A stretch of 64,000 nt of DNA from Pseudomonadota bacterium (GCA_029781535.1 JAKOWL010000250.1:1-64000); one strand, 5' to 3'; positions 43,086 through 53,055 are shown, counted from the stretch's first letter. Made by a program: numbers and translations. Notes: generated by a model not told the origin, from the letters alone.

Positions 43086-43739
43086 TCATAACAAACTGGC
43101 AATATTCTTTGCGGTCTGAATGCGATTGGCCGTACAAAAATCCTGCCAACCCGCCACTTCAGTCCAGTCAGTCAAAAAAACGAAATCAATATTAGCATGA
43201 GTTGCTGCCTGGAAATCATATTTACTGTCCCCAACAAACAGGGCTGGCAATTGCAGATTTTCATTGGCTATCTCACGCGCCAGCACATCTTCCTTGATAT
43301 CAGGGCCGCCAAAGATACCAGCATCGAACAGATCGGCCAAGCCACGGCGAGCAAAAATTCGCCTGAGTTCACTTTGGTCTCCGCCGGAGAGCAGCATCCA
43401 CCTGGCTTGTGGAGTCGCAAGTTTCAGCTCTTGCAATCCTTTTGCAACCTCACATTCCATTAACGCCTTATCCAGAATCTGTTCGAATGTATCCATATAA
43501 CGTTGCATTACTTCTGGTGTTACAGGCTGCTTCAGGATTTCTTTCAGGTAATACTCTATTTTCCCATTACGTGGGAAACTGCCCTTTTTAACATGATGGT
43601 CAGCCAAGGCTTGTGCCTGCTCATCTGTTCCCCCATTGCGTTTGGCCACTTCAAAATAGGCATTGACCTTGGTCTTGTTGCTATCCAGCACCACACCATC
43701 GCAATCAAAGATCAACGTTTTGTAATGAGTCAGTTTCAA
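43086..43739 (-). CDS. HAD family hydrolase
   Basis: FDCDGVVLDSNKTK; LLSGGDQSEL; FVGDSKYDFQAA. Confidence 0.85.
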   Translation of the reverse strand: MKLTHYKTLIFDCDGVVLDSNKTKVNAYFEVAKRNGGTDEQAQALADHHVKKGSFPRNGKIEYYLKEILKQPVTPEVMQRYMDTFEQILDKALMECEVAKGLQELKLATPQARWMLLSGGDQSELRRIFARRGLADLFDAGIFGGPDIKEDVLAREIANENLQLPALFVGDSKYDFQAATHANIDFVFLTDWTEVAGWQDFCTANRIQTAKNIASLL

Positions 43740-43755
43740 GTTAAGCCTAATAAAA

Positions 43756-43781
43756 AAGGCTTGGTGCTAATCACAAGCCTT
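43756..43781 (-). terminator. Terminator downstream of eda
   Basis: AAGGCTTGGTG-CTAAT-CACAAGCCTT stem followed on the minus strand by T-rich tract. Confidence 0.7.
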
Positions 43782-43802
43782 GATATTGCAAACACCCTTT
43801 AC

Positions 43803-44432
43803 TTATTTGGCTGCTGTAATCGCGCTAGCCTCTTTAGCTAATTTGGTAATATGTGCCCAGTCTTTACGTGCCACAGCATCGGCCGGGGTCAACCAGGTAC
43901 CGCCACAAACAACCACATTAGGCAATGCCAAAAATTGTGGTGCGCTCTCTACCGTTACGCCACCAGTAGGGCAGAATTTGACATCGGCAAATGGGCCGGC
44001 AAAGCCTTTCAGCAAATTGATGCCACCCACTGCTACAGCCGGGAACAGTTTCAGGAAATAATAATCGTCAGCGTTGGCGGTCATGATCTCGGAGCCGGTA
44101 GAAACACCTGGCAGCAATGACAGGCCGATCTTACGGGCAAACTGGCCAAGCTCTGAGGTATAACCAGGGCTTACTGCAAATTTACAGCCAACATCCAGAC
44201 TGGCTTGAGCATCTTTCAGGTTACGCACCGTCCCTGAGCCCATGATTGCATCTGGCACATGTTTGGCGATTTGCTCCATCGCCTGCAATGCGCAAGAGGA
44301 ACGCAAAGTCACTTCCAGCACTTTGATACCACCTTCAAGCAAAGCTTCCGCCATTGGCACAGCATCTTCAACTTTATTAATCACAATCACTGGAATCACA
44401 GGACCGTGATTAGCCAAATCTAGAGTATTCAT
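43803..44432 (-). CDS. eda: KDPG/KHG aldolase
   Basis: GGIKVLEVTLRS; GCKFAVSPGY; KLFPAVAVGGINLLKGFAGPF. Confidence 0.95.
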   Translation of the reverse strand: MNTLDLANHGPVIPVIVINKVEDAVPMAEALLEGGIKVLEVTLRSSCALQAMEQIAKHVPDAIMGSGTVRNLKDAQASLDVGCKFAVSPGYTSELGQFARKIGLSLLPGVSTGSEIMTANADDYYFLKLFPAVAVGGINLLKGFAGPFADVKFCPTGGVTVESAPQFLALPNVVVCGGTWLTPADAVARKDWAHITKLAKEASAITAAK

Positions 44433-44496
44433 ATTCTTTACCTACAATAAATAAACGATAAATTTTTAAGGATATAAACGCTACAATCGCATCAAA

Positions 44497-46347
44497 CTAG
44501 AGCCAAGTGATAGCACCCTCTTCGGCAGACAATACATTCTTGCGCATGCCGCCGAATAATTCACGGCCTAATCCGTGTGCATTATGGTTGCGCTTGGCGT
44601 CAGACAATTCATCTACTTCACGCTCCGCCCAAGTATCTTCATCCACCAGCACATTCAACTGCCCGACCGCAGCGTTCAAACGAATCATGTCGCCTGTACG
44701 GATTTTGGCAATCGCACCTCCTGCTGATGCTTCTGGTGTCAAATGAATAGCAGCCGGGATTTTTCCGGACGCACCGCTCATGCGGCCATCTGTCACAATC
44801 GCAACCCTGAATCCCTTATTCTGCAACACCGCCATCGGAGGCGTTAATTTGTGCAGTTCAGGCATACCATTCGCTTTAGGGCCCTGAAAACGCACCACCG
44901 CCACGAAATCACGCTCCAGTTCACCGCGGTCGAACGCAGCCAACAACTCTTCCTGTGCGTCGAATACAATTGCAGGTGCTTCGATAATATGACGGTCTTC
45001 CGGAACTGCGGAAATCTTGATGACGCTGCGCCCCAGATTCCCTTTCAGCAAACGCAATCCACCAGATTCATTAAATGGGTGCATTGCCGTGCGGACAATA
45101 GTTTCATCCACGCTTTCAGCAGGGAATTCGTGCCAAACCAGATGGCCGTTCTCCACCTCTGGTTTTTTGCCGTACTCGCGCAGACCTTTACCTGCTATCG
45201 TGAAAACATCCGGATACATGTTTCCGGATTCGATCAACTCACGAATAACGAAACCAGGGCCGCCTGCTGCCTGGAACTCGTTCACGTCTGCCTTGCCGTT
45301 CGGGTACACGCTTGCCAGCAGTGGCGTTGTTCTGGCGAGGTGATAGAAATCTGTCCAATCGATAATAATGCCTGCTGCACGGGCAACAGCTACCCAGTGG
45401 ATAAGGTGATTGGTCGACCCGCCAGTGGCCAGCAAGGCCACCATGGCATTCACAATCACATGTTCATCCACCAAGCGCCCAATCGGGATAAAGCTTTCTT
45501 TACGCGTGTTTTGAAGAACCAGTTTTACTGCCTCACGCGTCAATATCTCACGCATGCCATCTGCAGGGTGAATGAATGCTGCACCAGGCACATGTAGACC
45601 CATCGCCTCCAACAGCATCTGGTTGCTATTTGCCGTACCGTAGAATGTACAGGTACCTTCACCATGATATGCTGCAGATTCAGATGCCAGCAGTTCAGGA
45701 CGGCCAACCAGGCCTTGCGCGTATTGTTCACGCACTTTGGACTTGGAAGTATTGTCGATGCCCGTGCTCATCGGCCCGGATGGAACGAACACACATGGTA
45801 AATGGCCAAAATGCAAAGCGCCAATCAACAAACCTGGAACAATCTTGTCACAAACGCCAAGCAACAGTGCCGCATCGAAAACATCATGCGAGAGTGCCAC
45901 CGCCGTCCCCATCGCGATGGTATCGCGGCTGAACAGGCTCAGTTCCATGCCAGGCTCACCTTGAGTGATGCCATCACACATTGCGGGTACACCACCTGCA
46001 AGTTGCGTGGTAGCGCCATGTTTATGCGCTTCATCTCTGATGATATCTGGATAGTTGACGTAAGGCTGATGCGCAGACAACATCTCGTTGTAGGCTGTCA
46101 CAACACCGATGTGCGTCGGTTTTTCCGCGTAGATCTTCAGCTTGTCGTTTTGTGGCAATGCTGCAAAGGCATGCGCCACGTTTGCGCAGCCCAAACGGTC
46201 CGGGCCTTTTTTGCGGCTCAACATCGCATCTATGCGTTGCAGATAAGCCGCCCTGGTTGGTCGGCTACGTTCAATAATCCGTTCGGTAACTTCGATATGA
46301 GACTGTTTCATAATTTGAGACGTAACTTGATTATGTTCACTGGACAA
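44497..46347 (-). CDS. edd: 6-phosphogluconate dehydratase
   Basis: IlvD/Edd family (VGVCDKIVPGLLIGALHFGHLPCVFVPSGPM), 616 aa, next to eda. Confidence 0.96.
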   Translation of the reverse strand: MSSEHNQVTSQIMKQSHIEVTERIIERSRPTRAAYLQRIDAMLSRKKGPDRLGCANVAHAFAALPQNDKLKIYAEKPTHIGVVTAYNEMLSAHQPYVNYPDIIRDEAHKHGATTQLAGGVPAMCDGITQGEPGMELSLFSRDTIAMGTAVALSHDVFDAALLLGVCDKIVPGLLIGALHFGHLPCVFVPSGPMSTGIDNTSKSKVREQYAQGLVGRPELLASESAAYHGEGTCTFYGTANSNQMLLEAMGLHVPGAAFIHPADGMREILTREAVKLVLQNTRKESFIPIGRLVDEHVIVNAMVALLATGGSTNHLIHWVAVARAAGIIIDWTDFYHLARTTPLLASVYPNGKADVNEFQAAGGPGFVIRELIESGNMYPDVFTIAGKGLREYGKKPEVENGHLVWHEFPAESVDETIVRTAMHPFNESGGLRLLKGNLGRSVIKISAVPEDRHIIEAPAIVFDAQEELLAAFDRGELERDFVAVVRFQGPKANGMPELHKLTPPMAVLQNKGFRVAIVTDGRMSGASGKIPAAIHLTPEASAGGAIAKIRTGDMIRLNAAVGQLNVLVDEDTWAEREVDELSDAKRNHNAHGLGRELFGGMRKNVLSAEEGAITWL

Positions 46348-46489
46348 TGGCCTCTACCCCCCGCCATTTGCCGCCAGCACTCCTTTATCTTACAGCCCCA
46401 TTATATAGCAAATTGGTTCGTGGTTTCATGCGCAAAAGTAAAATTGCACATAATTGGGGCAAGCCATTTCAAATTCTTGAAGAAATTGA

Positions 46490-48208
46490 TTATTCCTTAG
46501 TTACCAGCACATCTTCCAGCATCAAATATTCCAGATCGCAGCCATAGAACATGTTCAGCGCGTCGGTCGGGCTGCATATCATGGGCTCGCCGCGTCGATT
46601 CAGCGAGGTGTTCAATACCACCGGGTTGCCGCGCAACGCTTCCAGATGCTCTATCAGCGCGTAGTAACGTGGATTCGTTTCCCTGGTCACTACCTGCGCG
46701 CGCGCGGTACCATCTTCGTGCACCACCTCAGGGATGCGCGATTTCCAATGCTCGGCCACATCAAAAGTGAATGTCATGTAAGGTGCAGGATGCGAAGTCT
46801 GCAGGATATCTTCCGCCACTCTATCCAGCATACTCGGGCAGAATGGCCGCCAACGCTCGCGATACTTGATTTGTGCATTGATACGGTCAGCCACCCCTGG
46901 GAAGCTGGGGTCTCCCAATATACTGCGACAGCCCAAGGCGCGTGGCCCGAATTCCATGCGCCCCTGGAACCAGGCCAATGGATTGCCCGCCGCCAGAATC
47001 TCTGCGGCTTTTCTGGGTCCATCCGTGACTCGCGTGAAGACTGGCTTGGCGGGGTGCTGCTCACACGCCGCGATACATTCTTCATTGCTATAACTAGGCC
47101 CTAAATAGGCATGCTCCATTTTATGGATAGTCTCGCCCGCCAGATGTGCCGCATACGTTGCTGCACCAAGTGAAGTACCGTTATCACCGGAAGCAGGTTG
47201 GACGAACAATTCCTTCACGTGCGGCAACGCAATAATGCGCTGATTCAACTTGACGTTGAGCGCCACACCGCCAGCCATGACGATCTTGCCAGTCTCGCGG
47301 ATGATGTCGCCGAGATAGTATTCGATCATCTGCAGCGCCAAATCTTCCAGCAGTTGCTGCACGCTCGCCGCATAATGGATATAAGGGTCGTCGATCTCAT
47401 CACCCTCGCGCTTGGGGCCTAACCACTGTATTAACTTGGGCGTGAAATAGAAACCTTTGCCATTCTCCTTGTAGCGACGCAGGCCAACCACGTTCACGTA
47501 ATCGGTATTCACGATCAGTTCGCCATTCTCGAATTTGGCCAAACGACTCAGGTCATACCTTTTGGGATCGCCATATGGCGCCATACCCATCACCTTGAAC
47601 TCGCCATCCAACATCTCGAAACCGAGGTATTCCGTAATCGCGCCATACATGCCGCCGAGTGAATCCGGATCATAGAACTCTTTGATCTTATGGATCTTTC
47701 CGTTCTCACCATAACCAAAGAACGTCGTCGCGTACTCACCTTTGCCGTCAATACCGACAATCGCGGTCTTTTCTTTAAAACCGCTCAGATGATAAGCACT
47801 GGACGCATGCGCCAGATGGTGCTCCACCGGCACATATTTGGCCTTGGTCAGCCCTAGTTCCCGCATCAATTTCAAAGACTTGTCGCGGTTGCGACGGAAA
47901 CGGCGATTGCCGTTGAACAGCGCATCCAGCGCTCGATCCGGCGCATACCAATACCGCTTGGCATAGTGCCAGCGCGCAGCAGAAGTTAGTGGTATCTCGC
48001 CATATGGGAAAGCAACGATATCCACCTCTTCCGGTTTCACGCCCGCCTGCTTCAGGCAAAATTTCGCTGCTTCGTATGGCCAATGGTTCTTAGCATGCTT
48101 GTCACGGATGAAGCGCTCTTCCTCCGCTGCCGCGACGATTTTCCCATCGATTAATATCGCTGCAGAAGCATCATGCCCAAGCGCGCCGGATAGACCTAAT
48201 ACAATCAT
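46490..48208 (-). CDS. NodU/CmcH-type carbamoyltransferase
   Basis: MIVLGLSGALGHDASAAILIDGKIVAAAEEERF; GGVALNVKLNQRI; GRMEFGPRALGCRSIL. Confidence 0.9.
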   Translation of the reverse strand: MIVLGLSGALGHDASAAILIDGKIVAAAEEERFIRDKHAKNHWPYEAAKFCLKQAGVKPEEVDIVAFPYGEIPLTSAARWHYAKRYWYAPDRALDALFNGNRRFRRNRDKSLKLMRELGLTKAKYVPVEHHLAHASSAYHLSGFKEKTAIVGIDGKGEYATTFFGYGENGKIHKIKEFYDPDSLGGMYGAITEYLGFEMLDGEFKVMGMAPYGDPKRYDLSRLAKFENGELIVNTDYVNVVGLRRYKENGKGFYFTPKLIQWLGPKREGDEIDDPYIHYAASVQQLLEDLALQMIEYYLGDIIRETGKIVMAGGVALNVKLNQRIIALPHVKELFVQPASGDNGTSLGAATYAAHLAGETIHKMEHAYLGPSYSNEECIAACEQHPAKPVFTRVTDGPRKAAEILAAGNPLAWFQGRMEFGPRALGCRSILGDPSFPGVADRINAQIKYRERWRPFCPSMLDRVAEDILQTSHPAPYMTFTFDVAEHWKSRIPEVVHEDGTARAQVVTRETNPRYYALIEHLEALRGNPVVLNTSLNRRGEPMICSPTDALNMFYGCDLEYLMLEDVLVTKE

Positions 48209-48239
48209 TGAATCAACTTTATACAGTTTGTATGTTTAT

Positions 48240-49694
48240 TTATAGTGCGATATTCTCAAAAACGCCCGCCTGCTCCAAAGGCCGTGTATCAGAATAAACA
48301 GCGCGAAACGTCTTAACGAACGCATTATACAGCGTAGGTTGATTTTGCCAATTTTGCATGAAGCGACGCAAATCGCGGACATGCGCTTTCAAGCACGAGC
48401 GACGATGCTGATGCATACTATCCAGATCAATCAATACCGGAATAGCGCCTTGCATTTTGATATTGGTCGCTTTGGTATCGCCGTGCGAGATCTGCAGCAA
48501 ATACAGCCTGTAAAACAGTGTGCAAATGTTTTTAACCGCTTCTGCGCGCAGCAGCTTGTTTTGCGTCTGGGCGAAGAACTGTGTCGCATCCAGCGCATTT
48601 ACAAACTCGGTCAGGAAGTACGCCTTACCCCGCAGCAAACCGAATTTCCGGGTTTCCAGCAAAGCCACAGGTTGCGCGGTAGCGATATTCAGCAACTTTA
48701 ATCGATGCGCATTCGCCCAGGAAACCGCCGCACGGCTGGGCCGCAACGCACGGCTGAAAGCATGGCTAACGCCTTTGATATTATAGCGCTTGATGACGAC
48801 CTGCTTGTCAGCGATTTCAGCCAAACCCACTGTACAAGTGTTGCCGCTTTTCAGCAGCACACCACTTTCCAGCAATGCATCAAAATCCAGCCCGTCAGGC
48901 ATATCGAACGAATTAGACCTTGCCAGGAACACGATTGCAGAGTGGCTCACAGACACATCGGTACAATTCCTGAACACCTTCTTATCCGCATAGTTGCTTA
49001 CAGCCTTCTTGCGGTACCAATTTGCCAGTGGCGCCACTTGCGTCACATTCATCGGCTGATGCCAGTTGAAGATCGTGTGATAAGCCTCCAACATTTGTGG
49101 TAGCCACTCGGCCTGCTCCAGCACATCGAATTTAGAAACCATTTCCGCCAGATTGTGCAGAGCCCTTTTGTAGGTCAGACCGGCATGCTGGCGCACACCG
49201 TCACCATCCAGGGTATAGATCAAATCGTCAGTGACCAGAAAATTCTTCAGATGCAAATCGGTATGCACGATATCGGCATCATGATGCTGCGCGATGACTT
49301 TCATCAGCTTTTTCGCCAGATCCAGACGTGCTTTCGGCTTAAGCGTCGGCCAGAGTTCCTCAACATTTTTTGAGGACTTAATCTCTTCCAGAACAATGAC
49401 TTGAACTCGCTCACCATTTTCCAAAAACCCTGTGCCAGAGTATAGCAACTTGGGCGTCGCAATCCCCTCCTGCTGCAGAATCGCAATGCCATCCGCATCG
49501 CGCATGGCATATTTCTGTGCATCCGTGCCCAGAAAAATCTTGGCAAAAATACCTTGGCTGTTCCACTCGCCTTTAGCCACCAACCGTTTGGATGGAATCC
49601 TCCGGACGATCTGCAGCACCCGCAGGTCCGCAGCACCTTCCAGATGCAATGCAAACTGTGCCTGCCCGCCTTTGGACAATGCATCCAGATTCAT
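48240..49694 (-). CDS. Tandem-domain LPS core kinase-like protein
   Basis: Two kinase catalytic signatures (VHTDLHLKNFLV...YTLDGDGV and SHGDTKATNIKM...PVLIDLDSM); start MNLDALSK, ATGA overlap with upstream gene. Confidence 0.75.
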   Translation of the reverse strand: MNLDALSKGGQAQFALHLEGAADLRVLQIVRRIPSKRLVAKGEWNSQGIFAKIFLGTDAQKYAMRDADGIAILQQEGIATPKLLYSGTGFLENGERVQVIVLEEIKSSKNVEELWPTLKPKARLDLAKKLMKVIAQHHDADIVHTDLHLKNFLVTDDLIYTLDGDGVRQHAGLTYKRALHNLAEMVSKFDVLEQAEWLPQMLEAYHTIFNWHQPMNVTQVAPLANWYRKKAVSNYADKKVFRNCTDVSVSHSAIVFLARSNSFDMPDGLDFDALLESGVLLKSGNTCTVGLAEIADKQVVIKRYNIKGVSHAFSRALRPSRAAVSWANAHRLKLLNIATAQPVALLETRKFGLLRGKAYFLTEFVNALDATQFFAQTQNKLLRAEAVKNICTLFYRLYLLQISHGDTKATNIKMQGAIPVLIDLDSMHQHRRSCLKAHVRDLRRFMQNWQNQPTLYNAFVKTFRAVYSDTRPLEQAGVFENIAL

Positions 49695-51193
49695 TTTGAA
49701 ATCTTCCACAGCGTCCAATGACCGACCGTTTTTTCTTCCTGAACGCGGTATTGCTGAATATCCGGTTTTTCCTTGCTCAGATACCATATCGAATCATGTG
49801 TCTGCATATACTCCGCAACGCTTTTCGAATCCATAGTTTTGATTAGTTTCTTGGCATAGAACGAGAACGCGCCGTTGCCCGGCTCATTCTGGAAAACCGG
49901 CTCATAAGCCAGTGTCTGCAGCGTGAGCTGCTGGATATCATTTTTTTCCATGTCCTTGCTCAGATACTGCTCGGAAAACAAATAGCCAAACGCAGACAAG
50001 ATTGCTGCAATCAATATGGCATTTGTGGGCTGTTCGGTCTTGAACAGTTTTTTTAACACCAGCGGAATCAATAATAGAGCCATCCAATACGGCGCCGGGT
50101 TCACATTGAGCGTATGCTTCCTGAAAGCAAAAACCACCATGCCTATCACGCCGATGCACAATAGCCAGAACAGCACTTTGTTAAATTTGTAGAATTTACC
50201 GCTGGCTACACCGAGATAATTCCCGATCAATATTGCCAGAGATGGCGCAAACAATAGCGCATACTGCATTTGCTTGTTCACGGTGAATGTCAGCAGCACG
50301 AACACCACCGCGAACCATATCCAGGCAAACAAAACCATCCTGTTCAATGGCCTGTGCTGGTAAAACCTGATAGCCATCGGAACGATCAGCAAGCCCCAAG
50401 GCAGAAAGAACTCTGTGATATGTACCAGATACCAGTAGATAGGCTGCTGGTGTGTACCGCTGACAAAAGTCTCATCCAACTGCTTGCCAAAAAAGTGCTG
50501 CGCAGCATCCGGCAAGGTCATAAACACCCAGGTATACCAGCCCCCCGCAGCCAGCAAAAACAGCCCCAAGCCAAGCGGGCTCAACAGCCTCTTGAGCACC
50601 TGCATCTGTTTGTTGAGGTAGGCATACACCAGCAGTGTGAATAACGGAATTGCAATACCTGCAGGCCCCTTGCCGAGAAAGCCCAGACCAATCGCCAGCA
50701 TAGCCAAAGCTGCCCATTTGCGTTGCTCATTGGCCGCACGGTGCAGAAGGTTGAACCCTGCATAACACGCCGCCGAGATGAAAAATATCAGCGTGGCATC
50801 GGCCTCGCCGCTGCGAAAATGCCGCAGGCTAATCAACGATGTCGCAAGCACCAGCACCACATTCACCGCAGTTTCGGTGCTGGTTTCCTGCCTGACCCAT
50901 GTAAACACCAACGCCAGCAACATCACTGCAAACAGCATGGAAGGCAAACGTGTGCTCAGCTCGCTCACGCCAAACAACTTGTAACTGATTGCTGTCGTCC
51001 AGTACGTCAGCGGCGGCTTCTGCAGACGCATGTCACCATTGAAATAAGGCACCATCCAGTCGCCGTTCACCACCATCTCGCGGGAGGTTTCTGCAATGCG
51101 TGATTCGCGGATATTGTCTATCGCACGGTCGGCGGAGCCGATAAACAAAGCCGACAGCACCAGACTTAATATCACCATCCAGGTTTTCAACAT
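49691..51193 (-). CDS. ArnT-like (GT39/83) membrane glycosyltransferase
   Basis: RESRIAETSREMVVNGDWMVPYFNGDMRLQKPPLTYW. Confidence 0.82.
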   Translation of the reverse strand: MLKTWMVILSLVLSALFIGSADRAIDNIRESRIAETSREMVVNGDWMVPYFNGDMRLQKPPLTYWTTAISYKLFGVSELSTRLPSMLFAVMLLALVFTWVRQETSTETAVNVVLVLATSLISLRHFRSGEADATLIFFISAACYAGFNLLHRAANEQRKWAALAMLAIGLGFLGKGPAGIAIPLFTLLVYAYLNKQMQVLKRLLSPLGLGLFLLAAGGWYTWVFMTLPDAAQHFFGKQLDETFVSGTHQQPIYWYLVHITEFFLPWGLLIVPMAIRFYQHRPLNRMVLFAWIWFAVVFVLLTFTVNKQMQYALLFAPSLAILIGNYLGVASGKFYKFNKVLFWLLCIGVIGMVVFAFRKHTLNVNPAPYWMALLLIPLVLKKLFKTEQPTNAILIAAILSAFGYLFSEQYLSKDMEKNDIQQLTLQTLAYEPVFQNEPGNGAFSFYAKKLIKTMDSKSVAEYMQTHDSIWYLSKEKPDIQQYRVQEEKTVGHWTLWKISK

Positions 51194-51284
51194 ATATTCA
51201 CCATATTCAATTTTTTGAGCATTTTAACAGAGGCAGGTTAGCCAAAACTTAGCTAACGCACTAAAACGTGCATAAAGCGCTACA

Positions 51285-52157
51285 ATGGCGCCCAATATGC
51301 TGAATCTCCTTTCACGGCTCATCGCAATGTTACCACTGCCCTTCATCCACAAAACGGGGGTAGCCTTGGGCTGGCTGATCCATTTCTGCACGCCTGCCTC
51401 TGCACGCATTCAAAAGCAGAATCTGACACAAAGCGGCTTGTGCCCGGACCCGGCAAGATTCAAGCAAGTCATAAATACCAATATCGGCGAGACAGGCAAA
51501 GCTATCCTGGAAACGCTCGCCATCTGGCAATGGCCGCAGGAAAAAGCACTTTCCTATGTCAAAAATTGCGATAACTGGCATCTGGTGAAAGATGCGCTGG
51601 CCGCTGGCAAAGGCCTCATCTTCATCACCCCACACCTCGGCTGCTTCGAGATCACCTCCATCTACTACGCGTCAAAACACCCCATCACCGTGCTATTCCG
51701 CCCACCCAAGAAGAACTGGCTTGCGCCTTTGATTGATGCCGGCCGCAGCAAAGGCCAGGTCACGCTCGCCCCGGCTAATGTGCAGGGCGTGCGCAGTTTG
51801 ATGCATGCGCTGAAACGCGGCGAAGCGATTGGCATACTGCCCGACCAGATTCCTGCGGAAGGCGAAGGAGAATGGGCGGATTTCTTTGGTAAACCTGCCT
51901 ACACCATGACGCTGGCCAGCCGCCTGGCCGAAAAAACCGGCGCCACCGTCATTATGGCTTATGGCGAACGGCTGCCGAACGGCAAAGGCTACGAGATACA
52001 CCTGACTAAAGTGGATTCCATCGCCACGCCTGCCCTTCTCAATCAAGCCATCGAGGCACAAGTGGCTAAAAAGCCGGAACAATACCTGTGGCGCTACAAC
52101 CGTTACAAAGTGAGAAGGCACAGTCAGAAAACCGTGCCGAATAAATCAGAAAATTAA
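51285..52157 (+). CDS. Lipid A biosynthesis acyltransferase (LpxL/HtrB family)
   Basis: FITPHLGCFEI (HX4E-type site); LFRPPKKNW; GIGILPDQ-like AIGILPDQIP. Confidence 0.88.
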   Translation: MAPNMLNLLSRLIAMLPLPFIHKTGVALGWLIHFCTPASARIQKQNLTQSGLCPDPARFKQVINTNIGETGKAILETLAIWQWPQEKALSYVKNCDNWHLVKDALAAGKGLIFITPHLGCFEITSIYYASKHPITVLFRPPKKNWLAPLIDAGRSKGQVTLAPANVQGVRSLMHALKRGEAIGILPDQIPAEGEGEWADFFGKPAYTMTLASRLAEKTGATVIMAYGERLPNGKGYEIHLTKVDSIATPALLNQAIEAQVAKKPEQYLWRYNRYKVRRHSQKTVPNKSEN

Positions 52158-52166
52158 ACCCGAATT

Positions 52167-52245
52167 TTTCATTACAAAAATCATCGGTCTGGAAGGCCCA
52201 TCCAGATTGGCTTGCGAGGCATGTATTTCGATAATGAACGCGCAC
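52167..52245 (-). repeat. ~80-nt intergenic repeat element, copy B
   Basis: Reverse complement GTGCGCGTTCATTAT...TGTAATGAAAA; shares AAGCCAATCTG with copy C and CGCGTTCATT/TAATGAAA with A and C. Confidence 0.6.
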
Positions 52246-52275
52246 ACTCGCATAATAACCACCCTACTACGCAAA

Positions 52276-52932
52276 CTATTCAGCCTTATTCTGACTATTA
52301 GAATATGCCTCTAAGACAAACTCGGACAACACTAAAGTTGCCTGTGCAATCTGTAAAAGCGCCATCCGTATTGGCAAATTATCATTCTCTGTAATTACTA
52401 TTTCAGCGTCTGGGCCAAACATAGTAACTTCACCAATTACTTCGAGTGAAGATGCAATTGCTTGAAATGTCGGATGTGGTTTTGGATTAAAGTGCGCAGG
52501 TCCTTCTTTGTTAGCACTCCACTTAATAAGGTCTTTAGGAGTGTACCAAGTTGCTCGCATGTTACCAGTCTGTGTATCAGGAATACTGACTGCACCTATT
52601 GGTGCATCCAAAAACTCTCTTAGAGTCATTTCATAAGAAAGAATCGCCGGTTGAGTAGAAACAGTTAACGGATTCATTGCAAAGTTTGGCGGCCTCATAT
52701 TCATAGCCTCAGGAGGATATGGCCCCCAAACTTTCAAACTTAAAGATAACTCACCTGCAAGAGCAATCAACGTTGGCCATTTAGCATCACATAGCATTGA
52801 GCGAATATGACCTGCAAGAGTTAAGTGAAAGTTATATTCATCTCGATTTGCATGCTCGAGTAATGCCCTGAGCGTTTCCATTTGTGTTCGCAAGGCTTGA
52901 GCTAAACGTGAAATATCTACTGGTAGAGTCAT
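52276..52932 (-). CDS. Orphan hypothetical protein
   Basis: ORF continuing to MTLPVDISRLAQALR; no family recognised; AT-richer than neighbours. Confidence 0.6.
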   Translation of the reverse strand: MTLPVDISRLAQALRTQMETLRALLEHANRDEYNFHLTLAGHIRSMLCDAKWPTLIALAGELSLSLKVWGPYPPEAMNMRPPNFAMNPLTVSTQPAILSYEMTLREFLDAPIGAVSIPDTQTGNMRATWYTPKDLIKWSANKEGPAHFNPKPHPTFQAIASSLEVIGEVTMFGPDAEIVITENDNLPIRMALLQIAQATLVLSEFVLEAYSNSQNKAE

Positions 52933-52957
52933 TTTTATAAAAAATCCTATTAAATTT

Positions 52958-53037
52958 TTACCTGAGTTTTTTCTTATTCGCCGCAAGCCTAATCTGAAAC
53001 TTCACTCCATTGAACTTGGCTAACAGCGCTTGCAAAT
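52958..53037 (-). pseudogene. Remnant of a waaP-like kinase 3' end
   Basis: Minus-strand translation QALLAKFNGVKFQIRLAANKKKLR* aligns with the waaP C-terminus KALLSKFNSQKFQARLAADREKLK*. Confidence 0.7.
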
Positions 53038-53055
53038 ATATTTCACTTTTTCACT

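Noticed and set aside
44851-45597. 248-aa plus-strand ORF antisense to edd (and similar antisense ORFs in ftsH and folP)
   Set aside because: Fully overlaps strong coding genes and has no recognisable domain
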